Positions 1 to 8,849 of a DNA stretch of 64,000 nucleotides are shown in pieces (positions within the stretch are counted from its first letter, which is position 1; each line of letters opens with the position of its first letter). The stretch spans positions 5,270,001 through 5,334,000 of the forward strand of contig NZ_CP132942.1 of NCBI RefSeq assembly GCF_040359615.1, in the 5' to 3' direction. The notes beneath the pieces are model-generated. The model was not told the origin of the DNA. It ran no database searches and saw only the letters and a program-made list of their open reading frames with translations. The DNA is from Tunturibacter psychrotolerans (GTDB lineage Bacteria; Acidobacteriota; Terriglobia; Terriglobales; Acidobacteriaceae). A program made the translations under genes and the position numbers.

Positions 1-1466
1 TGGTAGCCGTTGTCCCGCATCGTCACGAACAACGCCGCATTCTCTTCTACAGTGGGATCAGCCGCCATAAACACTTCTTTTGGAACAGGGATTCTCCATT
101 GGTAGTCGGCATAGAGACCATGTTGGTGGCGGAGATTGGATGCGATGCTGAATATCAAGATTGTTCCGAGCACCATTGACCACGCTAGACGACCACGCTT
201 TGCGTTTCTGTTTGGCTCTTGCCTGATCAAAGCCGCATAGGCAAAGACGCATAGCAGGATGATTACGTAGAGTCTTGGCACGCCAAGCAGAGCGAACCAC
301 CCTTCTCCTCGATTATTTGCGCCTCCCGCAAATCCTGCTATTACATAAAGAGAGAGAAGAATTGCAGTCCGGCGGGTTTTTCCATGGCCCTGAAGCGATG
401 CCCATAGCAATGAAACGGGCAAGATGAGAAGAGTGAAGAGGTAGGATGTGGATGACGTCGAAACCGCAAGACTGACTAGTAAGATCGCTGCCCACTCGAG
501 ACGGATGCGGCGTGGAGATCTGTCATCCGGTATCGCGAAGAGGAGGGCTGGTGCCATCAATGCCATCTGCAGGGCGGGATGCAGCGCTGCAAACATCCAT
601 GGAGCATTAATCGCTGGATGCTGGTTTAGCTGCGGCTCATAGATAAAAAGCTTGTGCAGAAGTGACGAGAGAGAGGCCGCCTGCAGGTTGTATGGATCCG
701 AAGCCTCGCCGCGTAGTGCTGATGGCATCACTTGAAGAAGATAAGTGCGATTTAGCTCCCAACCAAAAACATAGATTGAAATAGCTCCGCTCGTTAGAGC
801 GCCTGCTACTCCGCCCGCAAAGGCTTTAAGGTCTCGTTTCCTGAGAAAATAGAACAAATAGAGAATTGGAAAAATTTTTAGGCCTGTTGCAAGTCCAACT
901 ATTATTCCAGCGAAGAAACGCGTCCGACAGACATAGAGCCAGCATGCCAACGTCAATAAGAACAGTAACAAAACATAATATTGCCCGAACAACAAGTTTG
1001 CTCGAAGCGGAAAACTCAATAGAGCTACGAGCGCTAGACGCCGCCAAGGAAATCCGGTCAAACTTCGCAGAATTGATAGGGTTGCTACCAGAAGGCCGAC
1101 GTTCAGGATTAGCCATTGGTGTTTTGCTTTTAATGCGGGCTGCGAGGTGAGTGGATAAATGACAAGAGTTGAGAACGGCGTGAGCGCGCTCATGCCGACG
1201 ATGCGCTGATCTATGTCGCGGTGGTCTTTTTGACGCTGAAACCACACCCAATCGTAGATGCGGGATATATCGTATCTCTCATGCACAAGACTTGCTGTCA
1301 GATAGTAGTTAGGAAAGTCGGTGTTCAGAGTATGCCATGCCTTCGGGAGAGTACGCACTCCCATCTGGGCTGCGAAAAGCACAAGCAAAATCCACTCACA
1401 ATGGAGAACCCATCGGGCAGGCGATTCAAGGGGATGTTCAACTTTGGAGGCTGATGAATATTCCAA
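1..1466 (-). CDS. GT87 (DUF2029) membrane glycosyltransferase, 3' end cut by window edge
   Basis: The minus-strand frame is open from 1466 to the left edge without a stop, giving at least 488 residues, so the C-terminus lies outside. The protein is very hydrophobic with many membrane segments. Near the N-terminus it has the loop TDFPNYYLTASLVHERYD, and further on FGQYYVLLLFLLTLA and GLATGLKIFPILYL, all typical of polyprenol-phosphate-sugar dependent GT-C enzymes of family GT87. The likely role is sugar transfer to a lipid or glycan on the outer face of the inner membrane. I chose TTG at 1466 because GGAG lies 9 nt upstream; the first in-frame ATG, at 1364, would remove most of the first membrane helix. 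It follows the flavin reductase-like gene in the same frame after 78 nt. The sugar substrate cannot be inferred. Confidence 0.85.
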   Translation of the reverse strand, partial: MEYSSASKVEHPLESPARWVLHCEWILLVLFAAQMGVRTLPKAWHTLNTDFPNYYLTASLVHERYDISRIYDWVWFQRQKDHRDIDQRIVGMSALTPFSTLVIYPLTSQPALKAKHQWLILNVGLLVATLSILRSLTGFPWRRLALVALLSFPLRANLLFGQYYVLLLFLLTLACWLYVCRTRFFAGIIVGLATGLKIFPILYLFYFLRKRDLKAFAGGVAGALTSGAISIYVFGWELNRTYLLQVMPSALRGEASDPYNLQAASLSSLLHKLFIYEPQLNQHPAINAPWMFAALHPALQMALMAPALLFAIPDDRSPRRIRLEWAAILLVSLAVSTSSTSYLFTLLILPVSLLWASLQGHGKTRRTAILLSLYVIAGFAGGANNRGEGWFALLGVPRLYVIILLCVFAYAALIRQEPNRNAKRGRLAWSMVLGTILIFSIASNLRHQHGLYADYQWRIPVPKEVFMAADPTVEENAALFVTMRDNGY

Positions 1467-1544
1467 ATCGACGTTCTCCGCATCAACAGATCTTAAGATT
1501 CGGCGTTTATGTTCCTTTTAGAGCCAACCGCCTTAGCCTTGCAT

Positions 1545-2627
1545 TCACCGGTTCAGCTTATCGTCCAGGGGAACCATTTCAATCGGAGCATGGCTAACAG
1601 CGAGTGATCGGTTACGCCCTCGCTTGTTGAACGCATCTCCTGCTAATGAAGTCTGCAACTCTTCGTCTCCCCCTTTGAGTTTGCCTAGTCGCCATGACTG
1701 ATAAAACCCGTGAATAGAGCAGAACTCAAGGCCATCGAAAAATTTATCTTCCCAAATAATTCGCGCTATAAAAAACCTATGACTGCCGATCGCACGGACG
1801 GACTTGATTTCCACCTCCATAACTCGCGGTGCAAATTCAGGGACTGGAATACTAAATGCGGGCGACATCTTTGTTGCGAATGGAAGTTGGCTCCAGTCAA
1901 TTGACTTCTTTGTGTGATTATTTGCGAGTTGATACGCCAAGGCACCTTGAGAGACTGGAAGGCTGCTCAATGCGATACGACCGGCCCGTTCTACGAGTCC
2001 ACCCGCCAGCCTTTCGCCTCTCAAAGCAAACCCCATATATCCGTTACCCAAATTGCCAAGTATGTTCATGGGAAAGATGTTGCCGTCGGCTCTGCTACCT
2101 ACGCTCACAAGCATGATGGGATGAGGACAGATGAAGATCACCATCCCTGCGCGCCTTTCGAGGAAAGTCATCTTTATTCCTTTGGTGTTATCGCGCCTCC
2201 ACTGCCGATATGCGTGAAGCAAATAATGAGCGCAGAGACGCGCTCTTGGCAGACAATAATTTTTTGAATTTCGAGCTTCGAACAAGATGAACTCTGATTC
2301 AGCTTCGGTCACGATCATCTGAGACTTCAGTCCGATCTCTCCTAGCACTCGCTTCTGTCCCGCTCGCTCACAAAACAGCAGTGAGGGCCGGACCAGGTCT
2401 TTTTCGTTTGGTCTTTGTCCCTCATCAAATCCTACGCAGATAGTTAGCGGAGACGCACACACCATAGAATGACGACGAGTTACGTCGCGAGGTGCACCCG
2501 CTCCATGCAGCCACACGGCAATCTCTGTCTGCGGCTCTTCCAGTCCGAGCGTAAACTCCTGAGGAAGTAAGGTATTCCCGAAGGCGATCTTTTTGATCGC
2601 CATGCGGATTTTGTGCACTATCGACAT
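1545..2627 (-). CDS. Flavin reductase-like (FMN-binding split-barrel, DIM6/NTAB type) protein
   Basis: A 360-residue protein. The second half matches the FMN-binding split barrel of flavin reductase-like oxidoreductases: an N-proximal PHPIMLVSVG strand, then GNIFPMNILGNLG, ERAGRIALSS, and SIPVPEFAPRVMEVEI followed by GSHRFFIARI near the end. Such proteins bind FMN and reduce flavin, sometimes as partners of monooxygenases or as electron carriers. The first 150 residues are less familiar but keep the same reading frame. No signal peptide or membrane helix is visible, so it should be cytoplasmic. It is divergent from kynA, across about 330 nt, and lies upstream of the GT87 gene. A link to tryptophan catabolism is possible but only from position. 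Confidence 0.75.
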   Translation of the reverse strand: MSIVHKIRMAIKKIAFGNTLLPQEFTLGLEEPQTEIAVWLHGAGAPRDVTRRHSMVCASPLTICVGFDEGQRPNEKDLVRPSLLFCERAGQKRVLGEIGLKSQMIVTEAESEFILFEARNSKNYCLPRARLCAHYLLHAYRQWRRDNTKGIKMTFLERRAGMVIFICPHPIMLVSVGSRADGNIFPMNILGNLGNGYMGFALRGERLAGGLVERAGRIALSSLPVSQGALAYQLANNHTKKSIDWSQLPFATKMSPAFSIPVPEFAPRVMEVEIKSVRAIGSHRFFIARIIWEDKFFDGLEFCSIHGFYQSWRLGKLKGGDEELQTSLAGDAFNKRGRNRSLAVSHAPIEMVPLDDKLNR

Positions 2628-2963
2628 ACGATTATTCCCGATGAGCGACGCTGTCTTAATTACATGGCATTCCGTGTGTAGAGACGTGGAAGCGTGCTTT
2701 CTACAGAAGATGCCGAAGGCATCGATGGCAGCGCCATCGGTACCATGTTTCCGCGATCTAAATTATCGCCGCGCCTATGGAAGGGTGTGTCACCGAGTAG
2801 TCTTAAGTCTGTCATTAGATTGTCACGCCCAACAAATCCGCGTAAGAGCTGAGGAAGCGCAACCGGATTTGTGGGGCCCACCCTCGCGTCAACGGAATAT
2901 CTTTAGACTCAGTCTGAATCAAATCAGCCGCTGCCCCTGGACTAGTATTCTAGGTAGGTGAAA
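2628..2963. other. Divergent intergenic region, flavin reductase / kynA
   Basis: About 336 nt holding the promoters of two divergent units. Two short ORFs cross it on opposite strands, but neither has a convincing ribosome-binding site or a recognisable product. The only clear signal is the kynA Shine-Dalgarno AGGTAGG at 2952-2958. No operator was recognised. Confidence 0.5.
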
Positions 2964-3818
2964 ATGAAAGACATCAATCAACGCGCCGTCGAGCCAGGCA
3001 TTGTGAGCGACTTTTCCGAGAAACTCAGCTACTCTGGCTACCTCTCTCTTAATGGCCTGCTTGCGCAACAGCGTCCGCTATCGCAGCCTCCCCATCATGA
3101 TGAAATGCTGTTTATCGTCCAGCACCAAGTTTCTGAACTATGGATGAAACTCGTTATTCACGAGCTTTCCGCCGCGATCGACCATATGCGCCACGACAGG
3201 CTCCCTCCCTGCCTTAAGATTTTGTCGCGAGTAAAGCTCATCCAGATGCAATTATTCGAACAATGGGCCGTATTGGAAACGCTTACACCGTCCGAATACA
3301 TGGAGTTTCGCTCCGTTCTTGGAAGTGCCTCGGGATTTCAGTCATACCAGTATCGCAAACTGGAATTTCTGCTCGGCAATAAGAACCTAGATACCATAAA
3401 GGTGTTCGCACACGATGCGGTGATCTACGAGGATCTCAATCGCACACTTGAATCTCCCAGCCTCTACGACGAGTTCTTGCGTTATCTTTCTCGGCGTGGC
3501 TATCGTATTCCGGACGAATGTCGCGAACGAAATTGGTCGGCGCCACATGTTAGGAATGAAGCCCTCGTGGCAGTATTTCGTGATATTTATCGCAACCCTA
3601 AAGAACACTGGGAGGCGTATGAGATGTGTGAAAAGCTGGTGGACGTAGAAGAATACTTCCAACTCTGGCGTTTTCGTCATCTCAAAACGGTTGAGCGCAT
3701 CATTGGTTTTCGTCAGGGTACGGGCGGCTCATCGGGTGTCGGCTTCCTACGTCAGGCTCTTGAGCTTACCTTCTTCCCCGAACTCCTGGCTTCGCGAACC
3801 GAGGCACCGCGAGAATGA
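2964..3818 (+). CDS. kynA: Tryptophan 2,3-dioxygenase
   Basis: Heme enzyme that opens the indole ring of L-tryptophan to give N-formylkynurenine, the first step of the kynurenine pathway, in the cytoplasm. The 284-residue product has the normal family length. It shows SYSGYLSLNGLL, PPHHDEMLFIVQHQVSELWMK, FQSYQYRKLEFLLGNK and the C-terminal block WRFRHLKTVERIIGF followed by GTGGSSGVGFL. H239 in RFRH is the expected proximal heme ligand. An in-frame GTG exists at 2958, but the AGGTAGG Shine-Dalgarno is better spaced for ATG 2964. The stop overlaps the kynU start (ATGA), so the two are translationally coupled. No kynurenine formamidase is present nearby. Confidence 0.95.
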   Translation: MKDINQRAVEPGIVSDFSEKLSYSGYLSLNGLLAQQRPLSQPPHHDEMLFIVQHQVSELWMKLVIHELSAAIDHMRHDRLPPCLKILSRVKLIQMQLFEQWAVLETLTPSEYMEFRSVLGSASGFQSYQYRKLEFLLGNKNLDTIKVFAHDAVIYEDLNRTLESPSLYDEFLRYLSRRGYRIPDECRERNWSAPHVRNEALVAVFRDIYRNPKEHWEAYEMCEKLVDVEEYFQLWRFRHLKTVERIIGFRQGTGGSSGVGFLRQALELTFFPELLASRTEAPRE

Positions 3819-5017
3819 GTCTCGTGCGCGCTGCCGCATTCGTTGGACCCGGTGTTCTCACAGAAGACGATCTGCGCCTTCACGTTTTCCCACTCTTCTC
3901 CAAAACGCTCTCCGCGCCGGGTATTTATCTGGCAAACCACTCCTTGGGCCGGCCGCTCGACCGGACGGAGGATGATCTTTGCGAAGGCTTTCGGCTCTGG
4001 CAGACCAGGCTCGGAGATGCCTGGGACCAGTGGCTCGAAGAGGAGCAAGGGCATCGTTCGCGTCTTGCGCAGCTCATTGGGGCTTCCAGGTTCGATTGCA
4101 TTGTGCCGAAAACCTCGGCGGGACAAGGACTGCGCGCTGTTCTCAATGCTCTTCCGGACGTGCCTCGTGTCGTCTCCACCACAGCAGAGTTCGACTCGAT
4201 CGATGTAATTTTGAAGCAGTATGCGGCAGTAGGCAGAATAAGCGCTCAGTTTGTGTCCTGCGAAACTTCAGATGGCAGTATCGACCTCTCGAATTTGATG
4301 GCGAAGATTCAGGAGGGAGCGGATCTCGTGGTCATCTCTCAGGTGATGTTTATGACTGGGCGGGTGGTGCCCCATCTTGATCTTCTCGCAGAACAGTGCC
4401 ATCAGGCCGGCGCTCGTCTATTCGTCGATGCTTACCATTCTGTCGGAGTCTTTCCGGTCGACGTTACCTCCATGAATGCCGATTTTATGATCGGCGGGAG
4501 CTACAAATACCTCCGTGGAGGCCCTGGGGCGGCTTTCCTGTATGTCTCTCCGGATGCTCTCTCTAGCGGTCTAAAGCCAATCGATATCGGGTGGTTCGCT
4601 AAAGACCATCCCTTTCTCTACGAACGGCCTGATCCGCCACGCTTCGCGGATGGCGGAAGCGCATTCCTCGAATCAACTCCTCCCGTTTTGACGTACTTCC
4701 AGGCTCGCGCGGGCCAGCAGCTCGCTCTCCAGCTGGGCGTCGACCGAATCAGGGAGTACAACCTGGATCGCCTCAGCCGCTTGAAACGATATCTCTCAGA
4801 CTCTGGCGTTGAAGCGGAGGGCGCAGACGAAGGACACGGAGGGTTTTTGACGATAGAAAACCCTGAAGCAGTGTCACTTTCTAAAGCGCTCGAACGCCGC
4901 GGCATCACGACAGACGCGCGCGGCCGATGGCTTAGGCTCTCACCCGATTATCTGACGCCTGATAGTGCTTTACGTGAAGTGGCGGCCACTTTGGCGTCAA
5001 TTCTCACGGTGAGTTAG
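3815..5017 (+). CDS. kynU: Kynureninase
   Basis: PLP enzyme of the aspartate-aminotransferase fold that cleaves kynurenine to anthranilate and alanine. The 400-residue length is typical. Visible signatures are the substrate segment IYLANHSLGRPL, the cofactor aspartate region LFVDAYHSVGVFPVDV, and the Schiff-base motif GGSYKYLRGGPG with K231. The C-terminal small domain contains RGRWLRLSPDYLTPDSALREV. Its ATG overlaps the kynA stop by 4 nt, which makes a two-gene operon. With only kynA and kynU present, the product would be anthranilate if a formamidase is supplied elsewhere. A hairpin directly after the stop probably ends the transcript. Confidence 0.95.
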   Translation: MSLVRAAAFVGPGVLTEDDLRLHVFPLFSKTLSAPGIYLANHSLGRPLDRTEDDLCEGFRLWQTRLGDAWDQWLEEEQGHRSRLAQLIGASRFDCIVPKTSAGQGLRAVLNALPDVPRVVSTTAEFDSIDVILKQYAAVGRISAQFVSCETSDGSIDLSNLMAKIQEGADLVVISQVMFMTGRVVPHLDLLAEQCHQAGARLFVDAYHSVGVFPVDVTSMNADFMIGGSYKYLRGGPGAAFLYVSPDALSSGLKPIDIGWFAKDHPFLYERPDPPRFADGGSAFLESTPPVLTYFQARAGQQLALQLGVDRIREYNLDRLSRLKRYLSDSGVEAEGADEGHGGFLTIENPEAVSLSKALERRGITTDARGRWLRLSPDYLTPDSALREVAATLASILTVS

Positions 5018-5019
5018 GA

Positions 5020-5037
5020 GTACGGCTTGCGCCGTAC
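5020..5037. terminator. Short hairpin between convergent kynU and a small ORF
   Basis: GTACGGC-ttgc-GCCGTAC is a perfect 7-bp stem with a 4-nt loop, starting 3 nt after the kynU stop and ending 7 nt before the stop of the convergent 36-codon ORF. The T-run is weak on both sides, so its efficiency as a bidirectional terminator is uncertain. Confidence 0.5.
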
Positions 5038-5043
5038 CCGTTC

Positions 5044-5154
5044 TTAGTTCATCGGGTTGAACGTCACCAGCACTGTGACGAAGATTACTCCGAAGAGGAT
5101 CACCAGCAGCGGCCACCAGCTATCCAACCAGGACGATTCACTTGACGAACTCAT
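5044..5154 (-). CDS. 36-residue single-pass membrane protein
   Basis: A small ORF on the minus strand. The product has a Ser-rich head (MSSSSESSWLDSWW), one hydrophobic helix of about 20 residues (PLLVILFGVIFVTVLVTF), and a short NPMN tail. An excellent Shine-Dalgarno, AAGGAG, stands 8 nt upstream of the ATG, which together with the clean helix argues for real translation. It is convergent with kynU across a hairpin. The function is unknown. Small single-pass proteins of this type often attach to a larger membrane complex, but no partner is visible next to it. Confidence 0.6.
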   Translation of the reverse strand: MSSSSESSWLDSWWPLLVILFGVIFVTVLVTFNPMN

Positions 5155-5228
5155 CTCAACAATTCTCCTTGACCACCTTCAAATCCTAACTGAGAACCGG
5201 CATATCTCTTAAACGGGGGTTGGTTCAG

Positions 5229-5379
5229 GTACCCCCTCCCCCCCTGGGGATATTTTGCGGGGAAGTCTTTTGAATGCAAGAGGTTAGAGACAAGGAGTGC
5301 CGCTAAAATATTGCATCCATGGGACTTACGCCTAAAATACTTGTTTTGAATCAGTTAGAGCCAGCTTGGCGCCGGCTCT
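5229..5379. repeat. Intergenic C-run / CTAAAATATTG repeat element
   Basis: A structured non-coding block. It starts with TACCCCCTCCCCCCC, followed by GGATATTTTGCGGGG. Then come two direct copies, 29 nt apart, of a unit that begins CTAAAATA and ends in CTTA or GTTA (starting at 5303 and 5332), with GGTTAGAG and AGTTAGAG flanks. It ends in a GC-rich hairpin, AGAGCC...GGCTCT (5357-5379). From memory, similar AAAATATTG repeats are common between genes in Acidobacteriaceae; this is recollection, not a search. Role unknown. Confidence 0.5.
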
Positions 5380-5971
5380 TGTGGTTGAGGGCGACGCGGT
5401 GTGATGTGGTCCTTTCATGGTGTGATCGTGGTTCGTTGTGGACGGGTTAAATGTGGAGGGCTGCCGCAGCTTTCGCCATTGGCAGCCCTTGATTCTGATC
5501 TCTTATTTGATTGTAGCGAACTCGACATAACTCATACGCCAAATTTTGGCGAACATTTTTCTGATTATTTTTGGTCAAAGGGATTGGCGCTGGCTGCACT
5601 GAGATGCCGCCAGCCAATGCAACGTTATGCCCGACACTCGCGACGTTACATTTCACAATTGTCCCGCCACACATTTCGGACGAAGCGAGCTACCCGTTGT
5701 AAGCCAATCCGGCCACCGGAAGCGAAGAGATCTTGAAACTGCACCCGATCCAAGGGGGCGGCAAAATACCTCACCGTCGGAAACTTCGCCCCAGCAGGCC
5801 GGTCGCTCAAACTTGCCGAAAAGACGACTTTTAGGAAGGTACAGCGCTCAGCGAGAGAGGTTGAGCGCCATCTTGGGGCCTCCGGAGTTGGGACAACCCA
5901 ATCTTTCAATTAGGCTGCCAAGAAAGCCGATGAAGACCTGAATCGTTGATGACGATTTGTTCATTCCCAAA
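5380..5971. other. Intergenic, no supported gene
   Basis: About 590 nt with overlapping short ORFs on both strands (for example 5401-5736 plus and 5646-5909 minus). None has a good ribosome-binding site, conserved-looking motifs or membrane helices. I see nothing I can support as a gene here. Confidence 0.45.
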
Positions 5972-7171
5972 TCACAAACAACGCACGATCAGGATTGTTT
6001 GATCGTCTAACTGGGGTCCAAACCCGCGCGCCGCCGCAAGAATCGTTGCCGCCAGCTCGGGTAAAGGGTTCTCGGCGTTAGCCGCGATGACTTGCTTCAG
6101 TCGTTCCACGCCAAATTCTTCTGGGGGTTTGTTGCACACTTCCAGAATCCCGTCCGTTGCAACCACGAGCAGATCGCCCGACGCGACTTCGAGCCTCTGT
6201 CCGTCAAAGCTGGAAACCGGCAGCAGCCCGAGAGGAAACTGGCTCTCTTCCGTGTGGGACAAGGTCCGCTCGCTCGCATGCCACTGCAGAATCGGTGGGC
6301 TCGCCGCCAGCGCATAGAACACGCTGCCGTCCGCTCCCAGCCGGAAGCCGGTGAACGTCGCATACATGTGCGGCTCTTTCACCTCCGGGAGCACCCTGTT
6401 CAGTCGATCCAGCAATACCGGCAGAGTCCGATGCGGCTCGCTTCCCTCCGCATCCAGCAGGGCCGTGCGAGTCGCTGTCTTCAGCATTCCCATCAGAATG
6501 CCGGCGGGGAGCCCATGTCCAGCGATGTCGGCAACATAGGCAATAGCATCACCGTTTGGAAGGAAAATCGCATCGACCAGATCTCCACCCACTTTTTCAC
6601 TGGGATGCGAGACGCCGTAAATCTCAAAGCGCGACGTTCGCAGCTCCAACGGCGGCACCAGCGTCTTTTGGATTCCATGCGCCAGCTCGAGTTCATTGCG
6701 CAAGCGGAACGACTCATTGCCTTCGCGCCGGATATACACAACAAAAAAAACGTAGGAGAGAATGATCACCGACATCATCGCGGTTGCGGCGAAATGGATT
6801 CCCGATTCCGAAGGCACTAGCTTCAGACCGAGGCTGCTTATCATCCAGTTTGCGAGGTGGGTGTTGATCCTCGTAGTGAAGAACTGCAGCACAAGCAGGC
6901 CGACTAGAAACGGCATCGACAGCCGCGATAGCACGATGATCCACAATGCAGCGTTCAGCCCGGCGCAGAGCGCGATGGTAAGCGCGACGACATACGGCAA
7001 CACGCCCCTGTAGATGAGATCGACGTAGAAGCCGACCGCCGAAAACAAGAGGAAATCCGCCGCGATCAACACCCATAGGCGCTTCATCGGCACCGATCGA
7101 AAGTGTATCCATCGGGTCGAGGCTCGCCGGTACCACTCCGAAGTTCGCCGGTACCACTCCTTCTCTGCCAT
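5972..7171 (-). CDS. Membrane-anchored SpoIIE/RsbU-type serine phosphatase
   Basis: A 399-residue PP2C-type phosphatase. The N-terminal half holds several membrane helices (about residues 30-135 and 155-175). A short linker with LRNELELAHGIQKTLVPP then leads into the SpoIIE domain: VGGDLVDAIFLPNGDAIAYVADIAGHGLPAGILMGML carries the metal-binding aspartates, and the end has QLDDQTILIVR. The family dephosphorylates anti-anti-sigma (STAS) proteins in partner-switching or stress circuits. No STAS protein or anti-sigma kinase lies next to it, so its partner is unknown. The N-terminus contains a duplicated EWYRR(T/A)S. A GTG two codons upstream (7177) is an alternative start; neither has a strong Shine-Dalgarno. 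Confidence 0.88.
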   Translation of the reverse strand: MAEKEWYRRTSEWYRRASTRWIHFRSVPMKRLWVLIAADFLLFSAVGFYVDLIYRGVLPYVVALTIALCAGLNAALWIIVLSRLSMPFLVGLLVLQFFTTRINTHLANWMISSLGLKLVPSESGIHFAATAMMSVIILSYVFFVVYIRREGNESFRLRNELELAHGIQKTLVPPLELRTSRFEIYGVSHPSEKVGGDLVDAIFLPNGDAIAYVADIAGHGLPAGILMGMLKTATRTALLDAEGSEPHRTLPVLLDRLNRVLPEVKEPHMYATFTGFRLGADGSVFYALAASPPILQWHASERTLSHTEESQFPLGLLPVSSFDGQRLEVASGDLLVVATDGILEVCNKPPEEFGVERLKQVIAANAENPLPELAATILAAARGFGPQLDDQTILIVRCL

Positions 7172-7641
7172 TGGCACGAACCATATCAGATCAGATGGAG
7201 GGCGCGTTAAGGCAATTCCCGCAAAACGGAGCTAGCGGCAAGTCTCCGCCGCACGCCTTCGGCGCGGATGAGATTTTGGTCAGCTTCGGCGCCTTCGATC
7301 AAAATCGACGGCGGCATAACGTTGGCACGGTGTGGCGGCATCGGAAGCCACTTTTGACAGCCAGGAGACGGTTGGTGCGAAGGCCTATGAGAAAAACAAC
7401 GAAAGGACCGTCGGTATGGGCGGTGAATCGGCCTGGGTGGATGGTGGGCATTGGGTTGAAGTGTTAGCGCCGTTTGGGTGAACTGAGGCCTATGACTGAT
7501 CGAAGGCCAGACGCCTTTTGTTGAATGGATGAACAAATCTGGGTGTGTCGTAGCTGCGTGCCGAAGTGAATGGATAACGCGGCGAGATGCGGCGCCATCG
7601 TATTGGTTGGGTGATTCGGTTCCCAGAAAAGGCAGTGAACA
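7172..7641. other. Intergenic, no supported gene
   Basis: About 470 nt upstream of both the phosphatase (minus) and the His-rich small protein (plus). A 194-codon minus-strand ORF (7207-7791) overlaps it, but it also runs antisense through the His-rich gene, has composition-biased residues and no family resemblance. No clear regulatory motif seen. Confidence 0.4.
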
Positions 7642-7842
7642 ATGGCAAAGCAAGCACATATGGATGCCGCACGGCATCATAACGAAGCAGCAGGACACCA
7701 CCTCAACGCAGCCGAAAAGCACGACATGGGCAACCATGATGAGGCTCACAAACACTCTCAGAAGGCACATGAGTCGTCCACGGCGGCGCATGGCAAGTCA
7801 ACAGATGCTCACACGAAGTCAGCATCGTCGGCTAAGAAATAG
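7642..7842 (+). CDS. Small His/Ala/Lys-rich protein (66 aa)
   Basis: A 66-residue hydrophilic protein rich in His (about one in five), Ala and Lys, with repeats of the type HHNEAAGHHLNAAEKHD and AHESSTAAHGK. It has no signal peptide. An AAAAGG Shine-Dalgarno stands about 9 nt before the ATG and a GC-rich terminator follows, so it is a self-contained gene. Similar small His/Ala-rich proteins are common in soil bacteria and often sit beside DUF892 or other stress genes, as here (DUF892 at 7999). Metal binding or dehydrin-like protection is possible but unproven. Confidence 0.65.
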   Translation: MAKQAHMDAARHHNEAAGHHLNAAEKHDMGNHDEAHKHSQKAHESSTAAHGKSTDAHTKSASSAKK

Positions 7843-7852
7843 CTAATAGCCA

Positions 7853-7882
7853 GAGGGGGCCGCGGTCGTGCCGTAGCCCCCT
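7853..7882 (+). terminator. Rho-independent terminator after the His-rich gene
   Basis: AGGGGGCCGCGG and CCGTAGCCCCCT form a 12-position stem with two mismatches around a short loop, ending 40 nt after the stop at 7842. The following ACTTACTTAATA is only moderately T-rich. Confidence 0.6.
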
Positions 7883-7998
7883 ACTTACTTAATAAACCTT
7901 GTGAGATGGCCAACTTTGAAATGGAACTATGTCTCTCATAGGGTGATTCGCACGTGGCGCGAATGCCGGGAATCTATAGATCAACACAGGAGATTGAC

Positions 7999-8586
7999 AT
8001 GCCACTTAATGACGTTTTGCTGGATGAGTTGCGCGATATGTACAGCGCGGAAAATCAGTTAGTGAAGGCGCTGCCCAAGCTTGCCAAGGGCGCAAAGGAC
8101 GCGAAGTTGAAGGAACTTTTCACGAAGCATTTAGAAGAGACCAAGGGTCAGGTGGAGCGGTTGAAAGAAGTCTTCGGGCATTTGGGCGAAAAGCCGACCG
8201 GCGAGCACTGCAATGGAATGGAGGGCATCGTTGAAGAAGGAAAGGATGCCCTGGAGAAGGATGAGGAGGGAGCGTCATTCGATTGCGGTTTGATCGGTGC
8301 GGCGTTGAGGACGGAACACTACGAGATCGCGGGGTATCAGGCGACGATTGCGATGGCAAAGACGCTCGGGATGCAGGATGTGATCGACCTGCTGACGGAG
8401 AATTTGAATGAAGAGCTGGCGGCGGCGGCGAAGATCACCGAAGCTGCACAGCCGATTCTTTTGGAAAGTTCGCAAGAACCGGAGCATAAGAAGAAGGCTA
8501 TGTCCGCGAAAGAGAAGACGTCGGCGCAGAAGAGCCGCGAAGATGAAAAGGCGGCTGCTCCGGGTTTGCGGAAGAAAGCTTCGTAG
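7999..8586 (+). CDS. DUF892 / YciF-like ferritin-fold stress protein
   Basis: A 195-residue protein with a DUF892 (YciE/YciF) four-helix domain over about residues 1-155. Features include LLDELRDMYSAENQLVKALPKLAK at the start, HLEETKGQVERL, EGGASFDCGLIGAALRTEHYEIAGY-type helix 3 with Glu and His metal-ligand candidates, and LLTENLNEELAAAAKIT. The C-terminal 40 residues are a Lys/Ala/Ser-rich disordered tail. The family is structurally ferritin-like and linked to osmotic or general stress. The frame opens earlier, at 7954, but ATG 7999 has GGAG 8 nt upstream and matches the family start. It lies between a His-rich protein and a DUF1330 gene in a small-stress-protein cluster. Confidence 0.88.
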   Translation: MPLNDVLLDELRDMYSAENQLVKALPKLAKGAKDAKLKELFTKHLEETKGQVERLKEVFGHLGEKPTGEHCNGMEGIVEEGKDALEKDEEGASFDCGLIGAALRTEHYEIAGYQATIAMAKTLGMQDVIDLLTENLNEELAAAAKITEAAQPILLESSQEPEHKKKAMSAKEKTSAQKSREDEKAAAPGLRKKAS

Positions 8587-8849
8587 GTCCACGGCTGAGG
8601 GAACATGACTTTGGGTGGTGGTGGATGAGACGGCGCCGAGAAAGCCGAGCTGGGCTGAGCGTGGCGTTCTGCAGGCATCGTCTCATCCCATCCCCTTTCA
8701 GGGTTTCGGTCGTATGAATGCGGGCAAACACCAGCCGACAGAACAGGGACAGAAACGATTTCACTACCTCTTTACCGATTACGTGGTCTCCGCGCGCCAG
8801 AAGCCGCATCCAATCTCAGCGGATGAAACCGTTCGAGAGAGGGAACGAT

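Noticed and set aside
5401..5736. 111-codon plus ORF in the 5.4-5.9 kb gap
   Set aside because: No ribosome-binding site, no family pattern, overlapped by equally plausible ORFs on both strands.
6092..6820. 242-codon plus ORF antisense to the SpoIIE phosphatase
   Set aside because: Shadow of a gene with clear catalytic motifs.
7207..7791. 194-codon minus ORF in the 7.2-7.8 kb region
   Set aside because: Runs antisense through the His-rich gene, which has its own ribosome-binding site and terminator; no family features.
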